A stretch of 64,000 bases of DNA from Fistulifera solaris (GCA_030295235.1 AP026142.1:434001-498000); one strand, 5' to 3'. Shown: positions 46,105 to 56,532, counted from the first letter of the stretch. A program made the numbers and translations. The notes: generated from the sequence alone by a model not told the origin.

Positions 46105-47635
46105 ATGTCGTACGAAATACCAGAATCGTCAAAGCCGATCCTCGATTCGGAATTGCCACCTGATTTGCAAAAAAAGTTTTATGAATTATGTGTCAGTGCA
46201 GACAGATTGAATACAACGCATGAAATTCTGGAACAGCTGGAATCCTCTGTGACGTTCTTCCATCAAGATTTCGAGGAAGAGTTCCATTCACCTTTCAAGG
46301 AAAAATTCTCGTCACATTTCGAGGAAGAAGTCTCGTCACATTCGCTTTTGGCCCGGACCGTGACGAATGACAGTTGCAAGATATCACTTCTCAAAGTTAT
46401 TGCCACGAGCAGTGGCCATCTTTGTCGGCGAACCTTTGATTTCCTCCTTCATATCAACCCGCATGCACTACTATATCCGGGTTCCCGGAGTTGGAATTGC
46501 CTCATTCATGATATTGCGGCGGATGGAATGAAGTGCTCTTTGCTTCCAGGGATCGCCGAACACTATCCGTGGGTGTTCCAGCATGCTTTGTGCCAGCAAA
46601 GGCCACCCCACATAAAGATGATGAAATGCTATCTCAAGGGCCAGTGCAGCCTAGAAACGGTCCGGACCTTTTACGAATGGTACCCGCAAGGTCTTCAGGA
46701 AAAAATAGTCCGCCGCACGAGTCCGTGTATCCCCTGTCGCTGTATTGTGATGGATCGGCATATCCCGACGCCGATTTTTTTTATCTGGATGGCTAAGCAA
46801 TTCCCTGAGGCTGTTTATGATGAACTCAACTTGGGGCGCACTATGATGCAACAAATTTGTTTTTCACTTCTCAGTACGATCTGGACGCCGGACTTGGTCA
46901 AAATTTTCCGTTTCCTTATTACCGAACATGCTAGTCTCGCATGCGAAAGTGGAAGTTATGGATGGCCTCTGCCGATTCACGCGCTGGCTATAAGTTCCAA
47001 TCGTCCCCTCATGCAGGAAATGGCTGTTCTTATGCTAAAAAGGTGTCCCGACTGTGTTAAAGATAGTTCAGGGAACTGGCTCGAGGAGCTTTCTGCAGTT
47101 GCGTTCCTGCAACAAGTTCATCCCTCTCATTTTGCGCGAATTGGAGATCGATGAAGAGATTGATGTTTTCACTCAGATTTCGATTAATTTTTCAAAAGCA
47201 GCAACTCTGACGTCCCATCAATCTACGAATGCAACGGGGAACATCGGCGTAAAATCGACTCTTTTCAATGCCATCTCCGTAGTCTATTGTTCCTGGTCCA
47301 ACTTAAGAGCCAATGGCGACTTACCGAAGCAAAAGCAACAAATACAAGAACAAATATCGGAAGTATGTCGTCGCTTTGAAGGGGAAGACGATCCTCAGAT
47401 GGTGTGGGAACTAGAACAAATCGCAGACGAATTAGAATTGCTAGGTTTGATGGCGCATTCTGACTACGAATCCGAACGCGATGATGATGGCAATTATAAT
47501 GATCTCTTCCTAAGAGAGGATCGTGCCTCTGGGAATGAGGAAAGCGAAATCGATTCCTTCGGAAGTGAGCGTGACGAAGCTGAAGGGCGAAGATGTTGTT
47601 GGCCTTTCCACCGAAATCGAGTACGCGGTCGATGA
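46105..47635 (+). CDS. Ankyrin-like repeat protein, paralogue H
   Basis: Starts MSYEIPESSKPIL at 46105 and follows the family through LLHINPHALLY, LIHDIAADG, YPWVFQHALCQ, PPHIKMMKCYLKGQCS, FYEWYPQGL, FIWMAKQFPEAVY, FRFLITEHASL, PIHALAISSNRPLMQE and a coiled acidic end. It has a repeated FEEE segment near residues 50-70 not seen in others. The frame shifts three times, at 46700-46705 (A run), 46775-46782 (T run) and 47122-47124 (CCC). Changing each run by one base restores conserved residues and gives 509 residues. I take these as read errors and the gene as probably whole. Confidence 0.65.
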
Positions 47636-48176
47636 CAATTTTACCGTTTGAGTCCAGAGTCCAAAGGATTTCGACATTTCCTTCGATATCGAGCATAATA
47701 TAGGCGTTTATGATGATCGTTTATGCATCTAAGCATGATGGGCATGGCTTGGACAACGTTAGGGAGCATGACTACAATCACGAAAAACGCACGCGGAAGA
47801 TTAACGACGTTCACAACTGGCCGGAGGGATTGGACCATCGTGCGAATGAACGTGATAGTGAAGGGGACCAGGACGATGTACCCGACAAAGTGTAAAGCTC
47901 TCGTGAACGTCTTGACGGAAATGAAATAAAATCCGACGACAGTCGATTATGCCTGCAGCGACATAAAAGCTCATGACGATTGGCTGGTGACCATGACACA
48001 ATGACGATGATTTCGATGAAGACTACGGCACCGTTCAAGAGGTAGATATAATTATTATTTAATTTATTTGAGTGGAGAGTTTGTACGATACATTTGTTCT
48101 TCTCTTTTATAATTAGCTATTGTTTTCGGTGCCTTCCGAGAAGAATTGACTTAACTTGTAATGATCGCCGTCACTG
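47636..48176 (+). other. Region downstream of H with acidic-tail-like sequence
   Basis: Plus-strand open stretch 47710-47895 encodes a charged Asp/Asn/His-rich peptide like that after G, and a short acidic reading ends at about 48063. Probably remnants of an extended H tail. Marks the right end of the array. Confidence 0.35.
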
Positions 48177-48755
48177 TCATTCGATTTTGACTTGTGACGG
48201 TGGTCTTTCGGTGTCTCCTTGAGCTGTCCTCGCTTTCCGAGTCACTGCTACTACCATCCCGATGTTTACGTTTTCTCTTTCTCTGTTTTCGTTTGTGTTT
48301 TTCTTGCTGTGCCTTTTATGATCTCCACTCCTTTCAGAACTCTGCTCCGAACTACTCTCGTCTGAAGCTGACTCGTCCTCTTTCCGTCGTTTTCCTTTCT
48401 TCTTTTTCTTCTTTTTTACCGGTTTTCGTGCCAGCAATCGATCTCGTTGTTCGTCTAGTTTCCTTCGATACAAATCCATTTCCTGTTGATTGGTTTCGTC
48501 TAAATTCAATTTATCATGATTGTCTTTTTTGTATTGTTCCCACGTGGGTCGATTCGCATCCGCCAATTTTTCGGCAATCGTTCGTTCTTCCCGACCCGTC
48601 ATGAGACGCATCACCGCATCCATTTGGGCGCTCGGGGGAGGCACAGCCGTAGTAGTGGGGCGCTGTTGTGCGGCAAAGCGAGCATCTTGTGCTGGACGAT
48701 CGGCCACTTTCGAATAGTCGACGAGTGATTTGCGGGGCACGGGAGGGTCACTCAT
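48177..48755 (-). CDS. Lysine/serine-rich nuclear protein, FAM133-like
   Basis: 192 residues, single exon, ATG at 48755. After a disordered start there is RPTWEQYKKDNHDKLNLD followed by a helical MDLYRRKLDEQRDRLL, then a KKKKKKKGKRRK tract and a Ser/Glu/Arg/His-rich end. The order of PTWEE-type motif, helix and Lys/Ser tail resembles animal FAM133 proteins, found among splicing-associated proteins, but identity is low and composition bias can mislead. Probably nuclear because of the basic tract. It shares an upstream region of about 430 bp with the divergent lumen-protein gene. Confidence 0.5.
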   Translation of the reverse strand: MSDPPVPRKSLVDYSKVADRPAQDARFAAQQRPTTTAVPPPSAQMDAVMRLMTGREERTIAEKLADANRPTWEQYKKDNHDKLNLDETNQQEMDLYRRKLDEQRDRLLARKPVKKKKKKKGKRRKEDESASDESSSEQSSERSGDHKRHSKKNTNENRERENVNIGMVVAVTRKARTAQGDTERPPSQVKIE

Positions 48756-49186
48756 TGTATCAAGTGTGTTTTTAATTCGAGAGAGGACTATTTGCCGTGA
48801 TGGCTCATTATTGTTATTTGTGTCTCTCTCAGTGTGCTAGGATTTGATGGGAGATTTTGTGGTCGATACTTGTACGAAACCTTACCATCATCGTCGCAAT
48901 AACAATAAACGCCTGCACATCATCATCCACAATACGGTTCGAGTTGTTGTGTCACGGATGTCCTGAGTCTATTTTTCCAGTATTAATGATACATACGGTT
49001 TCACTCTCTCTAGAGAGCCAAAGATCCGCTCTCATCATCATCTGCGTCATCCGTCGCGCCTTTGCGCAAAATGCAACAATACGAAAAGCATCGCATCGGG
49101 AGAGTGTTGACACTTACTTCTCCCAACCATTTCCGATAGCCAGACACTCCTGCACTTCGCATAGAAAGTCTAACAGCAATTAAAGA
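48756..49186. promoter_or_regulatory. Divergent promoter region, FAM133-like / lumen protein
   Basis: Short shared upstream region. Contains at 49043-49060 an 18-bp sequence (tgcgtcatccgtcgcgcc) found again upstream of the Tic20 fusion gene. Confidence 0.45.
49043..49060 (+). promoter_or_regulatory. 18-bp element shared with the Tic20 gene promoter, copy 1
   Basis: Identical 18-mer at 52497-52514. Both lie upstream of, and in the same orientation as, a gene for a plastid protein (127 bp and 279 bp before the ATG). Includes GCGTCA, the complement of a TGACGC bZIP-type core. Confidence 0.45.
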
Positions 49187-49924
49187 ATGAGGGCGCTTCT
49201 TTTCTTTTTTTCTTCTCTTGGCTATATCGCAAGCCTTTCAACCTGTCCTACCCGAGATCTCGTCTTCCAGAACGACGGCCCCCCTTCGGATGACCGCTGA
49301 TGATTCGTTCTCGAATGTGAATCGTCGAAATTTTTGCTGCAAACCATCGCCGCCTCTGCTCTCCTAACTCCGCAATCCGCACATGCCATCGGCCCTGTCC
49401 GCGTCTCACTGACTCCCACGTCTTACATTGCTCGGACATGTCCACCCAACAAACCTATTCCAGGACAAAAGGCCATGCAAGGTATGCGGGGACTTTGTGT
49501 CACCGTCCAAGCCACGTTGAACGATCCTGTCCCCAAAGAACTCGAGAAAGTTGGTGTCTATGGCTTCATTACGGACGGAGATACGGGAGACTCGGTATTG
49601 GCCAACAATCCGGATCTCAGTACAGATGCGGGACAATTTGCCATTGTCGAAAAAGTAAAGACGACCGACAAGACGATCGAATTCGAATTCATTGCGGCCG
49701 TGCCTCGCGAAAAAGATTTGACGCAATACGACAATGGGATCGGACCGCTCCACTTTGAAAGTTTGCGATTAGTGAGTTTTCCGGGGGGACAGCAATACGG
49801 TGAGATCAATCCGTGCGAAATGAACGAATTCAGTATCGAGTGTGAAGAATGGGAAGAACAAAATGGACCTTACACGAAAGGAAAGTTTATGATGGAAAGT
49901 AACAGCCGTACCAAAGGACGCTAA
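49187..49924 (+). CDS. Predicted thylakoid lumen protein with Tat-type presequence
   Basis: Nuclear-coded plastid protein of about 245 residues. The ATG at 49187 starts a signal peptide that ends QAF-QP if the T run at 49205-49211 is one base shorter, the classic diatom plastid motif. A transit stretch follows, and then RRKFLLQTIAASALL...AHA, a twin-arginine thylakoid signal, appears if one base is added at 49328-49335. The mature part (from IGPVRVSL) has CPPNKPIPGQ, GFITDGD, LSTDAGQFAIVEKV, FEFIAAVPREKDL and CEMNEFSIECEEWEE. These look like a conserved lumen family in plants and algae that I cannot name. Four mature cysteines could form disulfides. Both frame breaks are at homopolymers and are likely read errors. 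Confidence 0.7.
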
Positions 49925-50041
49925 AGACAAGGTCGATGACTGCCACAAGACGACATTGCTAAAATATATAGGGAAGCATTAAGGAACTCCTCTTCAACGG
50001 AACACGTGTTAATGCTGTTCAGTCTTCTCTCGTGTATCTTT

Positions 50042-51606
50042 TTAGATTTCTCCAGCAGTACGGCCAGTCAAGTCACCGATATCCTTATGACTTTCGTCCC
50101 ACAGAGTATGGAAGGTTTGACCGGAGGGTTTGTCGACACGCTCGTACGTGTGTCCGCCAAAGAAATCGCGCTGCGCTTGAATCAGATTAGCGGGCAATCG
50201 GCCTCGACGGTATTGATCATAATACGACAATCCTGCCGATAAAGCGGGTGTAGCAATACCACAAGCCACTCCTAAACTGACAATGCGTCGCCAGGCCATG
50301 TGGCGGGCATTCAATTCGGCTGCAAAGCCACCCTTGTCCACCAGCAAATTGGCTAGACCCGGGTTGTTGGTCAATGCGTTGGTAATCTTGGTGAGCAACG
50401 CCGCACGAATGATGCATCCGCCCCGCCACATACTAGCGCACAACGACAAATCGACATCCCAGCCGTGCTTGTCGGATGCCGCGCGGATTATACTGAGACC
50501 CTGTGCATAGGAAGTGACCTTGGCGCAATACAAAGCAGATTGCAAGTCCGCAATGATCTGATCCTTGTCCACAAGAGGTTTACTTTCCTCCGGTGGACCT
50601 TCGAGAAGTTTTTCGGCGGCTACACGTTCTTCCTTGCGGGCCGATAAATACCGACTATCGAGCGAGGCTGCGATAACTGGAGCCGCTACACTTTGCTCGG
50701 CTGCCTCTTGCACTGTCCACCGTCCCGTTCCTTTCATTCCTGTTTTATCGAGAATCTGATCCACCACATAACCATCTGCGGCGGCGTCCTCGCGATCTTC
50801 CTTCTTGGCAAAAATCTTGGCCGTGATTTCGATCAAATACGATTCCAGCTCACCTTTATTCCATTCGTGAAAGAGATCCGACATTTCCTTATTGCTCATT
50901 CCAACAATCGTCTGGAGTACGTGCGAAAAAGTATGTCGAGATGAGTGATGGCGTAGAATGCCCTCTTAGATTCAACTAGACGTACCTTGAGAATATCGTA
51001 CACTTCACTAATCAATTGCATGTCCCCATACTCGATTCCATTGTGCACCATTTTGACGTAATTTCCGGCTCCGATAGGTCCACAATATCCAGTACAAGGT
51101 GTTCCGTCGGGTGCTTTGGCGGCACATTTCATCAGAATGGGTTCAATCATATCGTACGCTTCTTTTGGACCACCGGGCATGAGGGAAGGACCATTGCGTG
51201 CACCCTCTTCTCCACCCGAGATCCCCATACCAATAAATAAGATCCCTTTCTCAGCTAGTTCAGTGGAACGACGAATTTGATGAGGGAACCATTCATTTCC
51301 ACCGTCAATAATCAAATCCCCTTCTTCGAGATATTCCGACAAGGCCTCAATAGTCATATCGACCGGTTTTCCCGCTTGTACCAAAATGACAATTTTGCGT
51401 GGTTTTTTCAATTTCGAACAAAAGTCTTGTGGCGATTCAGACGGAGTAATGGGCAAATTGCCTTCGTTCTGGGCCCGCGCCACGGTTGTCACGACCTTGC
51501 TGTGTGAGCGATTCCCCACACAGACCGAAAAGCCTTGGGAGGCCATGTTGAGAGCAAAGTTTTGCCCCATGATGGCGAGACCGTACATTCCAATGTCGCA
51601 ACTCAT
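50042..51606 (-). CDS. GND: 6-phosphogluconate dehydrogenase (decarboxylating)
   Basis: Oxidises 6-phosphogluconate to ribulose 5-phosphate and CO2, producing NADPH, in the oxidative pentose phosphate pathway. Two exons (50986-51606 and 50042-50911) joined across a 74-nt intron give 496 residues, normal for the enzyme. NADP-binding start IGMYGLAIMGQNFALNM, GNRSHSKV, the active-site GISGGEEGARNGPSLMPGG, KMVHNGIEYGDMQ and, near the end, YYDQYRR and AQRDFFGGHTYER are all present. No presequence is seen before the dinucleotide fold, so it is probably cytosolic. Convergent with the lumen-protein gene, 117 bp apart. Confidence 0.96.
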
Positions 51607-52792
51607 ACTATGAGGTAAACAGGGTCAGTAATGATTGTTAGGCTTGACTTGTTATAGTAAATACGTAAAAAAACTCCTCGGATGATGTTATTTTCGTCAT
51701 GCCATCCCTAAACGCACCTGTATTCGAATTAATTCAAGAATATTATATCTTATAAAATATAAGGATCTTCGTCCTCCTTCGATGAATGAAAGTAAGAAAA
51801 GAGAAGAAGAAGAGGCCCTTCTTTTGAGGAGAAGAGACTTCAAACTCCGCGTCGAATGCGATCTTCGTCGAACATCGTCGGAGGGAATTCGCTGCTGATT
51901 TTTTGGGAGCGTTTTCGGTGCACCCGATAGGTGCTTCCAAACGTATAGTGCAATACATCTAGACAAACCGGTGCGATAATTAAAAAAGAAAAACTCGAAA
52001 CAGATCTTAGCTTCACCAGGTACTGGTAATGATGATTTCTAAAGAGAGAAAGGCCAAAAGGTAAATACATTGTAATCAATAGATCCATTTTTATTCATAT
52101 TGCTTTTGTCCAGATTGCTCTTGTCGTCGTTGCTACTGAGTTTTTACATGTTTTGCTGTCCTTCGAAATCGCTTCAATGCCGGACTATCTCATAAAATGA
52201 AGGCGCCCTTTTTCGTCGACTGAGGACCCGATTCCAGTCATGAACAACAAGGACATAAATATTATTGGTTACGGTTCCTTGTGTGTTTCGTGTCTTTCTG
52301 AGATAATGGGATGCTAAATCAATAACCTTTATGATGTGACTTAAGATTGCATGATGCTGCGATTTTGGATCAATCATCCATGCCTGTGTTGTTTTGTCAA
52401 GATGGCTATAGCACACACTGTTGACTTTTACGACTTCACGACTCCTCAGCTGATTTCCAGTCCCGTACGTGACAACAGCGATGCCTCGGTCGTGATTGCG
52501 TCATCCGTCGCGCCACGAAGCGGTGTTGAAGTCAATAACTTTTGCTTCACATCTCGTCGAAAGACTTCCTCTTGATGCGAGAACCAAGGTGAAGTATCTA
52601 CGAAAGACGTGACAAGTGCAAATAAGTACCTCGTAGACACTCATCAGACTGATCAACGACAGCACGACTCAGTCAATTGATCTGATAGCACTTACACCAT
52701 CCGATAAAAAGTCAGTGCGCATTCGAACGTTGTAAAAAAGTCAAACGACATTCTCATAAAAATCAAACACGCGAAACAAAAATAGAGACATC
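51607..52792. promoter_or_regulatory. Divergent region between 6PGDH and Tic20 fusion genes
   Basis: 1.2 kb without convincing coding sequence. Holds the second copy of the 18-bp element at 52497-52514, on the side of the Tic20 gene. Confidence 0.4.
52497..52514 (+). promoter_or_regulatory. 18-bp element shared with the lumen protein promoter, copy 2
   Basis: Exact match to 49043-49060, same orientation relative to its downstream plastid-protein gene. Confidence 0.45.
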
Positions 52793-53941
52793 ATGAGAAC
52801 GCATGCATCAACACTAACGGTTGTGCTTCTCGCGCACAACACTTATGCCTTCACTTCCATGAAACCCCATTTGACCCGAAATATCCATTCAACGCCCACC
52901 TTTCGGACGACACTCATGGCCGAAACATCCGACGATCAAATCGAACGACTGCGATCGGAAGCGGCTCGCTTACGAGCCGAAGCGGCCGCCCTGGAGGCGC
53001 GTCAAGCCGCCGAAATGGCACAAGCCGTCGAAAAAGTCTTCCAGAAATTCGATACCAACAAGGATGGAGAGATCTCTCTCGCCGAACTCAAGGCTGGCTT
53101 GGAAAATGCCTTCAAACTGGAATTATCGGAAGATCGTGTGCGTAAGTTGATGGAAGCCTTTGACAAGAGTGGAGACGGAGCCTTGCAGCTGGATGAATTC
53201 GTAGGAGTGGACCGATTCCGCAACAAACTAGACGCATTAGCGCGTGATGAACGCGCCAAGGCGTTGGAAAAGGCCAAGATTGCCAAGCAAGAAGCCGACG
53301 TTTCTCGTCTTCTCGAAGCACAAGTAGCGAGAATCAATGATGGTCCTCCAACTCCGACGGATCGAATCGTTTCCGTTCTTCCGTATTTGTTCCCTTTAAT
53401 GGATGGCCTGCAATACGCCAGTTTCCTTTTATTGAAAAATCAAGACAATCCTTTGGCGGTCCTCTCGTTGGTCACCTACACTCTGTATCGAGCCATTCCC
53501 TTTGGTGGATTCATTGCTTTCTTTGCACTCTTTTATGTCGCGGGGAAACCCGAAATCAATCGCCTAGTACGATTCAATACACAACAAGCCATCTATTTGG
53601 ACATTGCGTTGTTCTTTCCTGGTTTAATTACTGGCCTCTTTGCCATTCTGGGCGGACCCGTCGATCCGACCCTGGCCGAAATCACCAATGATGCCATCTT
53701 TTTCACACTGGCCGCTGCCATCCTGTATTCGGTGGGCAGTTCCTTGTTGGGAATCTATCCCGACAAGATTCCCTTCATTTCGGACGCTGTCGCCAACCGC
53801 ATTCCGCCCGCTGAAAAAATTATGAAGGACAACAAGGACTTTTTGGATATGATCATCAAGAACGGAGGAAAACTGCCCAAAGATTTGGTAGGACCCAATG
53901 GAGAAGCTTTGGAAAAGAAAGACGAAGACAAGAAAAAGTAA
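52793..53941 (+). CDS. TIC20: EF-hand / Tic20-like fusion protein, plastid inner envelope
   Basis: 382 residues, single exon. Signal peptide MRTHASTLTVVLLAHNT ends with YAF-T, then a transit stretch. An alanine/arginine/glutamate coiled coil (about residues 47-80) leads to two EF-hands: FDTNKDGEISLAEL and FDKSGDGALQLDEF, each with the Asp/Asn and Glu calcium ligands in place. After a linker comes a Tic20 domain: RIVSVLPYLFPLMDGLQYASFLL, IPFGGFIAFFALFYV, VRFNTQQAIYLDIALFF and further hydrophobic segments. Tic20 is the proposed inner-envelope import channel. Fusion to EF-hands suggests calcium control of protein import or of a related channel, which is inference. Lysine-rich C-terminus. Confidence 0.87.
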   Translation: MRTHASTLTVVLLAHNTYAFTSMKPHLTRNIHSTPTFRTTLMAETSDDQIERLRSEAARLRAEAAALEARQAAEMAQAVEKVFQKFDTNKDGEISLAELKAGLENAFKLELSEDRVRKLMEAFDKSGDGALQLDEFVGVDRFRNKLDALARDERAKALEKAKIAKQEADVSRLLEAQVARINDGPPTPTDRIVSVLPYLFPLMDGLQYASFLLLKNQDNPLAVLSLVTYTLYRAIPFGGFIAFFALFYVAGKPEINRLVRFNTQQAIYLDIALFFPGLITGLFAILGGPVDPTLAEITNDAIFFTLAAAILYSVGSSLLGIYPDKIPFISDAVANRIPPAEKIMKDNKDFLDMIIKNGGKLPKDLVGPNGEALEKKDEDKKK

Positions 53942-54088
53942 TTAAGCTGACAGTATGAATTTCATCGAGAATGAAACGTGTGGGATCGCGTTTGAACAAC
54001 CCAGACAAAATAATATTGAAATACTGTTTTAAATACATAAATCACAGATGAAAAGATATTAATCATATTGCATCGACCCGCGAACGCG

Positions 54089-55042
54089 TTATAGACCCGA
54101 CGGTGGAACCAAGACCTGTTGCAACCAGTCGAGCTTCGTAACATCGCCCCCAATGTGCTGCAAATCCCGTTCAAATTGTTCCAACAAACCCAAGGGCTGT
54201 CTTTTGCGGGACGGTACCATCACATGTTCCGCATCTTCTATTTCGTCCACGGTCCGTCTCTTTTCTCGTTCTTGCATTTCTTGCATCAATGCGGCCGCCT
54301 CTTGTTGTCGACGCAGGAGGAGCGGCACGGCTTGCACGACGGCTTGTACTTCTGGGAGGGAAATTTGCGAAGGATTGGTGTCGAGGGCCTTTTGTGCCAA
54401 CAAAGCCGCCCATTCCGTTTGTGTGACCGTTTGCTGCAACTGGTGACGACGCATTTGGATCGTTTGATAACGATCCCGCAATTGTTGCAATTCGTCTTGC
54501 AGTCGTTGTAACGCTTCGTGTGGACTTTCGTTCTCCTTTTGCAGTAACTGTTTCGCAGCAGTGATTTTGTCATCTTCAACCAGCGCGTCGCTCATTTCAA
54601 TGTCTGTTTCGTCTTCATCTTCTTCTTCTTCGACCACAACGTCGTCGGAAACAAATTGCTGCAGAATCAGCGCACGCCGTTTGGGCGGATAGTGGGAAAT
54701 CGAGAACACGTGACGTCGCGCGTAAACTTCGGCAATATCCATGCCACGATAATACACGGGAAGAACTTTGTTGATCAATTTCTCGACGCGGGCGGCATTT
54801 GCCATGGGCATGGACGTCCCAACGCTCGATCGAATGTAGGTCGTCAAGTGCGCCGTCATGACGTCGGCGAGTTCCGCATTGAGACTCCCGAATAATTGGG
54901 CGTCTTCTTCCACCAAATGTTCTTCTGTTTGTTTGGTCATGTGGTGGTGGTGGTTGTGGTGGTGGTTGTTCTTGTGTTCGAAGAATGAGTGAGTCCTTTT
55001 CTGAAGTGTTGTTGTGATTGAGGTTATCATTGCTTTCATCAT
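54089..55042 (-). CDS. Coiled-coil protein, possible Mis12/Mtw1 kinetochore subunit
   Basis: 317 residues from 55042, or 283 from the ATG at 54940 (MTKQTEEHLVEED), which avoids a His-rich leader. The N-terminal third has MDIAEVYARRHVFSISHYP, which resembles the conserved EXYVLRNIFSIP region of Mis12. An acidic stretch (VVEEEEDEDETDIE) and long coiled coils (RLQDELQQLRDRYQTIQMRR and beyond) follow, as in MIND-complex subunits. If correct, it links centromere proteins to the outer kinetochore. The match rests on one motif plus architecture, so an unrelated coiled-coil protein is possible. Convergent with the Tic20 gene, 147 bp apart. Confidence 0.45.
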   Translation of the reverse strand: MMKAMITSITTTLQKRTHSFFEHKNNHHHNHHHHMTKQTEEHLVEEDAQLFGSLNAELADVMTAHLTTYIRSSVGTSMPMANAARVEKLINKVLPVYYRGMDIAEVYARRHVFSISHYPPKRRALILQQFVSDDVVVEEEEDEDETDIEMSDALVEDDKITAAKQLLQKENESPHEALQRLQDELQQLRDRYQTIQMRRHQLQQTVTQTEWAALLAQKALDTNPSQISLPEVQAVVQAVPLLLRRQQEAAALMQEMQEREKRRTVDEIEDAEHVMVPSRKRQPLGLLEQFERDLQHIGGDVTKLDWLQQVLVPPSGL

Positions 55043-55460
55043 GATCGTGCAATTTTTTCGTCAATGCTGCGCGTGAGGCGTGACAGGCGTGACAAGGAAA
55101 ATAGATAGGAGTATTGATGTCATTAAGACGTTTTATGAATAATGAATGTATAATTCAACCGAAACAAGGACTATAATACAAATTGTAGCACACGCTCAGC
55201 CATCTGGTCCAACCTCCCACCCTTCTATCCCTGCGTCAGATGAAAGACACGAGGAACGTTTTTGATGGCCGCAGCCACTTGATTTTTGTTTTTTTCTTTT
55301 CTGTCGTCGTGCCGACGTTGCTTGAAAGACACGCTTCCAAACTGCGTTGTTATTAGCAATATCTTTTACCATTACTTATCGAATTCACGTGATCGAACAG
55401 TTTTATTCGGTTTCGTCCAAATCCTTTTTCTTGTTCTTCCTTTTACTTCTTTTTACCAAA
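55043..55460. other. Divergent region between Mis12-like and RRM genes
   Basis: No gene seen; presumed promoters. Confidence 0.35.
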
Positions 55461-56532
55461 ATGTTCATCAAACATCTCGTTGTTCTGCTCCTACCGGCCG
55501 CCGCCCACGCGTTTGTCGTGCCTTCTGTCGCGACGTTGCCGAAACCTCTCTTCCTTTCCAGTGTCGAAGCACCGACGGAAGAACGTTTTACCATCTTTGT
55601 GGGAAATCTTCCTTCTGGTAAGATAAATAAAAGAGAATCACAGTAGAGATGCTTCCGTCCGTTTATTTCATGGGTCTCACGGTTGGTTTTACTTCTTTCT
55701 TCTTTCTCTCTCTTCACTCCCGAATGATAGACTCGACGCAAGAAGGACTCGAAGCCTTGTTTTCCCAACACGGATCGGTGAGTTCGGTCAATGTCCCGAC
55801 CAACCGCGAAACCGGTCAGGTACGGGGGTTTGCCTTTGTGGACATGAGTACCGCGGACGGTATGCAAGCCGCCATTGATGCCTTGAATGGGGAAGACTTT
55901 CACGGAAACGAATTGCGCGTGTCGGAGTCGGTTCCGAAAGATCAATTAAAGAAGAAGGACAATAAAAACAAAGATGTCATGGCGGGATACAAAAGATTTA
56001 TGTCGGTAACCTTCCGTACGATATTGATCGCGACGAATTGTCCGAATTTTTCTCGGTTTACGGTGACTTGCAAGATATTTACATTCCCACAAATGCCGAC
56101 ACCGGTTCCGGTCGTGGCTTTGCCTTTCTCACTTTCAAGGAAGAAGATGCGAACCGTGCCGTCAGTGACGCCAACGGAAAAGAATTGAATGGACGTCCTT
56201 TGGTGGTCAATGAACCGTTGCAGGCGGGAGAACGACCGGCACGACCCGCCCGAAACAACAACAACAACGACGACCGCGTCAAGTTGTACGTTGGCAATCT
56301 GAGTTTCTACACGGTCCGCGAGACGTTGCAAGAAATCTTTGAAGAATTCGGGACCGTCATTGACTGTTACATGCCCGAAGATCCCGAGACGGGTGGTACT
56401 CGAGGATTCGGGTTCGTGACGATGCCCAAGGATGCCGCCAATCGGGCAGTGGCCGAGATTGATGGGTGTGAAGTGGATGGTCGCGCGATTCGTGTGAATG
56501 TGGCTCAACCCAAGGGACGTGGTAGAAATTAG
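55461..56532 (+). CDS. Plastid RNA-binding protein with three RRM domains
   Basis: Likely binds plastid transcripts for stability or processing, as plant cpRNPs do. Exon 1 (55461-55617) encodes a signal peptide, MFIKHLVVLLLPAA, with AHAF-VVP, then the first RRM strand FTIFVGNLPS. The intron at 55618-55730 splits RRM1 (RNP1: RGFAFVDM). RRM2 begins KIYVGNLPYDIDRDEL with GRGFAFLTF, and RRM3 VKLYVGNLSFYTVRETL with TRGFGFVTM. An Asn-rich linker joins RRM2 and RRM3. The frame breaks at 55991-55994 (AAAA). A fifth A gives YKKIYVGNLP and a 319-residue protein, so this is probably a read error. C-terminus is a short Arg/Gly tail. Confidence 0.87.

Larger units (their letters stand above)
27590..48063. 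repeat. Array of eight ankyrin-like paralogues plus one fragment
   Basis: Family members in order: fragment 27.6 kb, A, B, C, D on minus; E, F, G, H on plus. EngB and a HIR gene lie between D and E. All share a core of about 390 residues with fixed words such as NPHALLW, YPWVFEHK, FYELYPQGL, FIWMAEQYPEAVY and LAHRCNRPLVQE, then a variable acidic tail. Neighbouring pairs (fragment/A, C/D, G/H) are the most alike, as expected for growth by tandem duplication. Function unknown. Confidence 0.9.
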
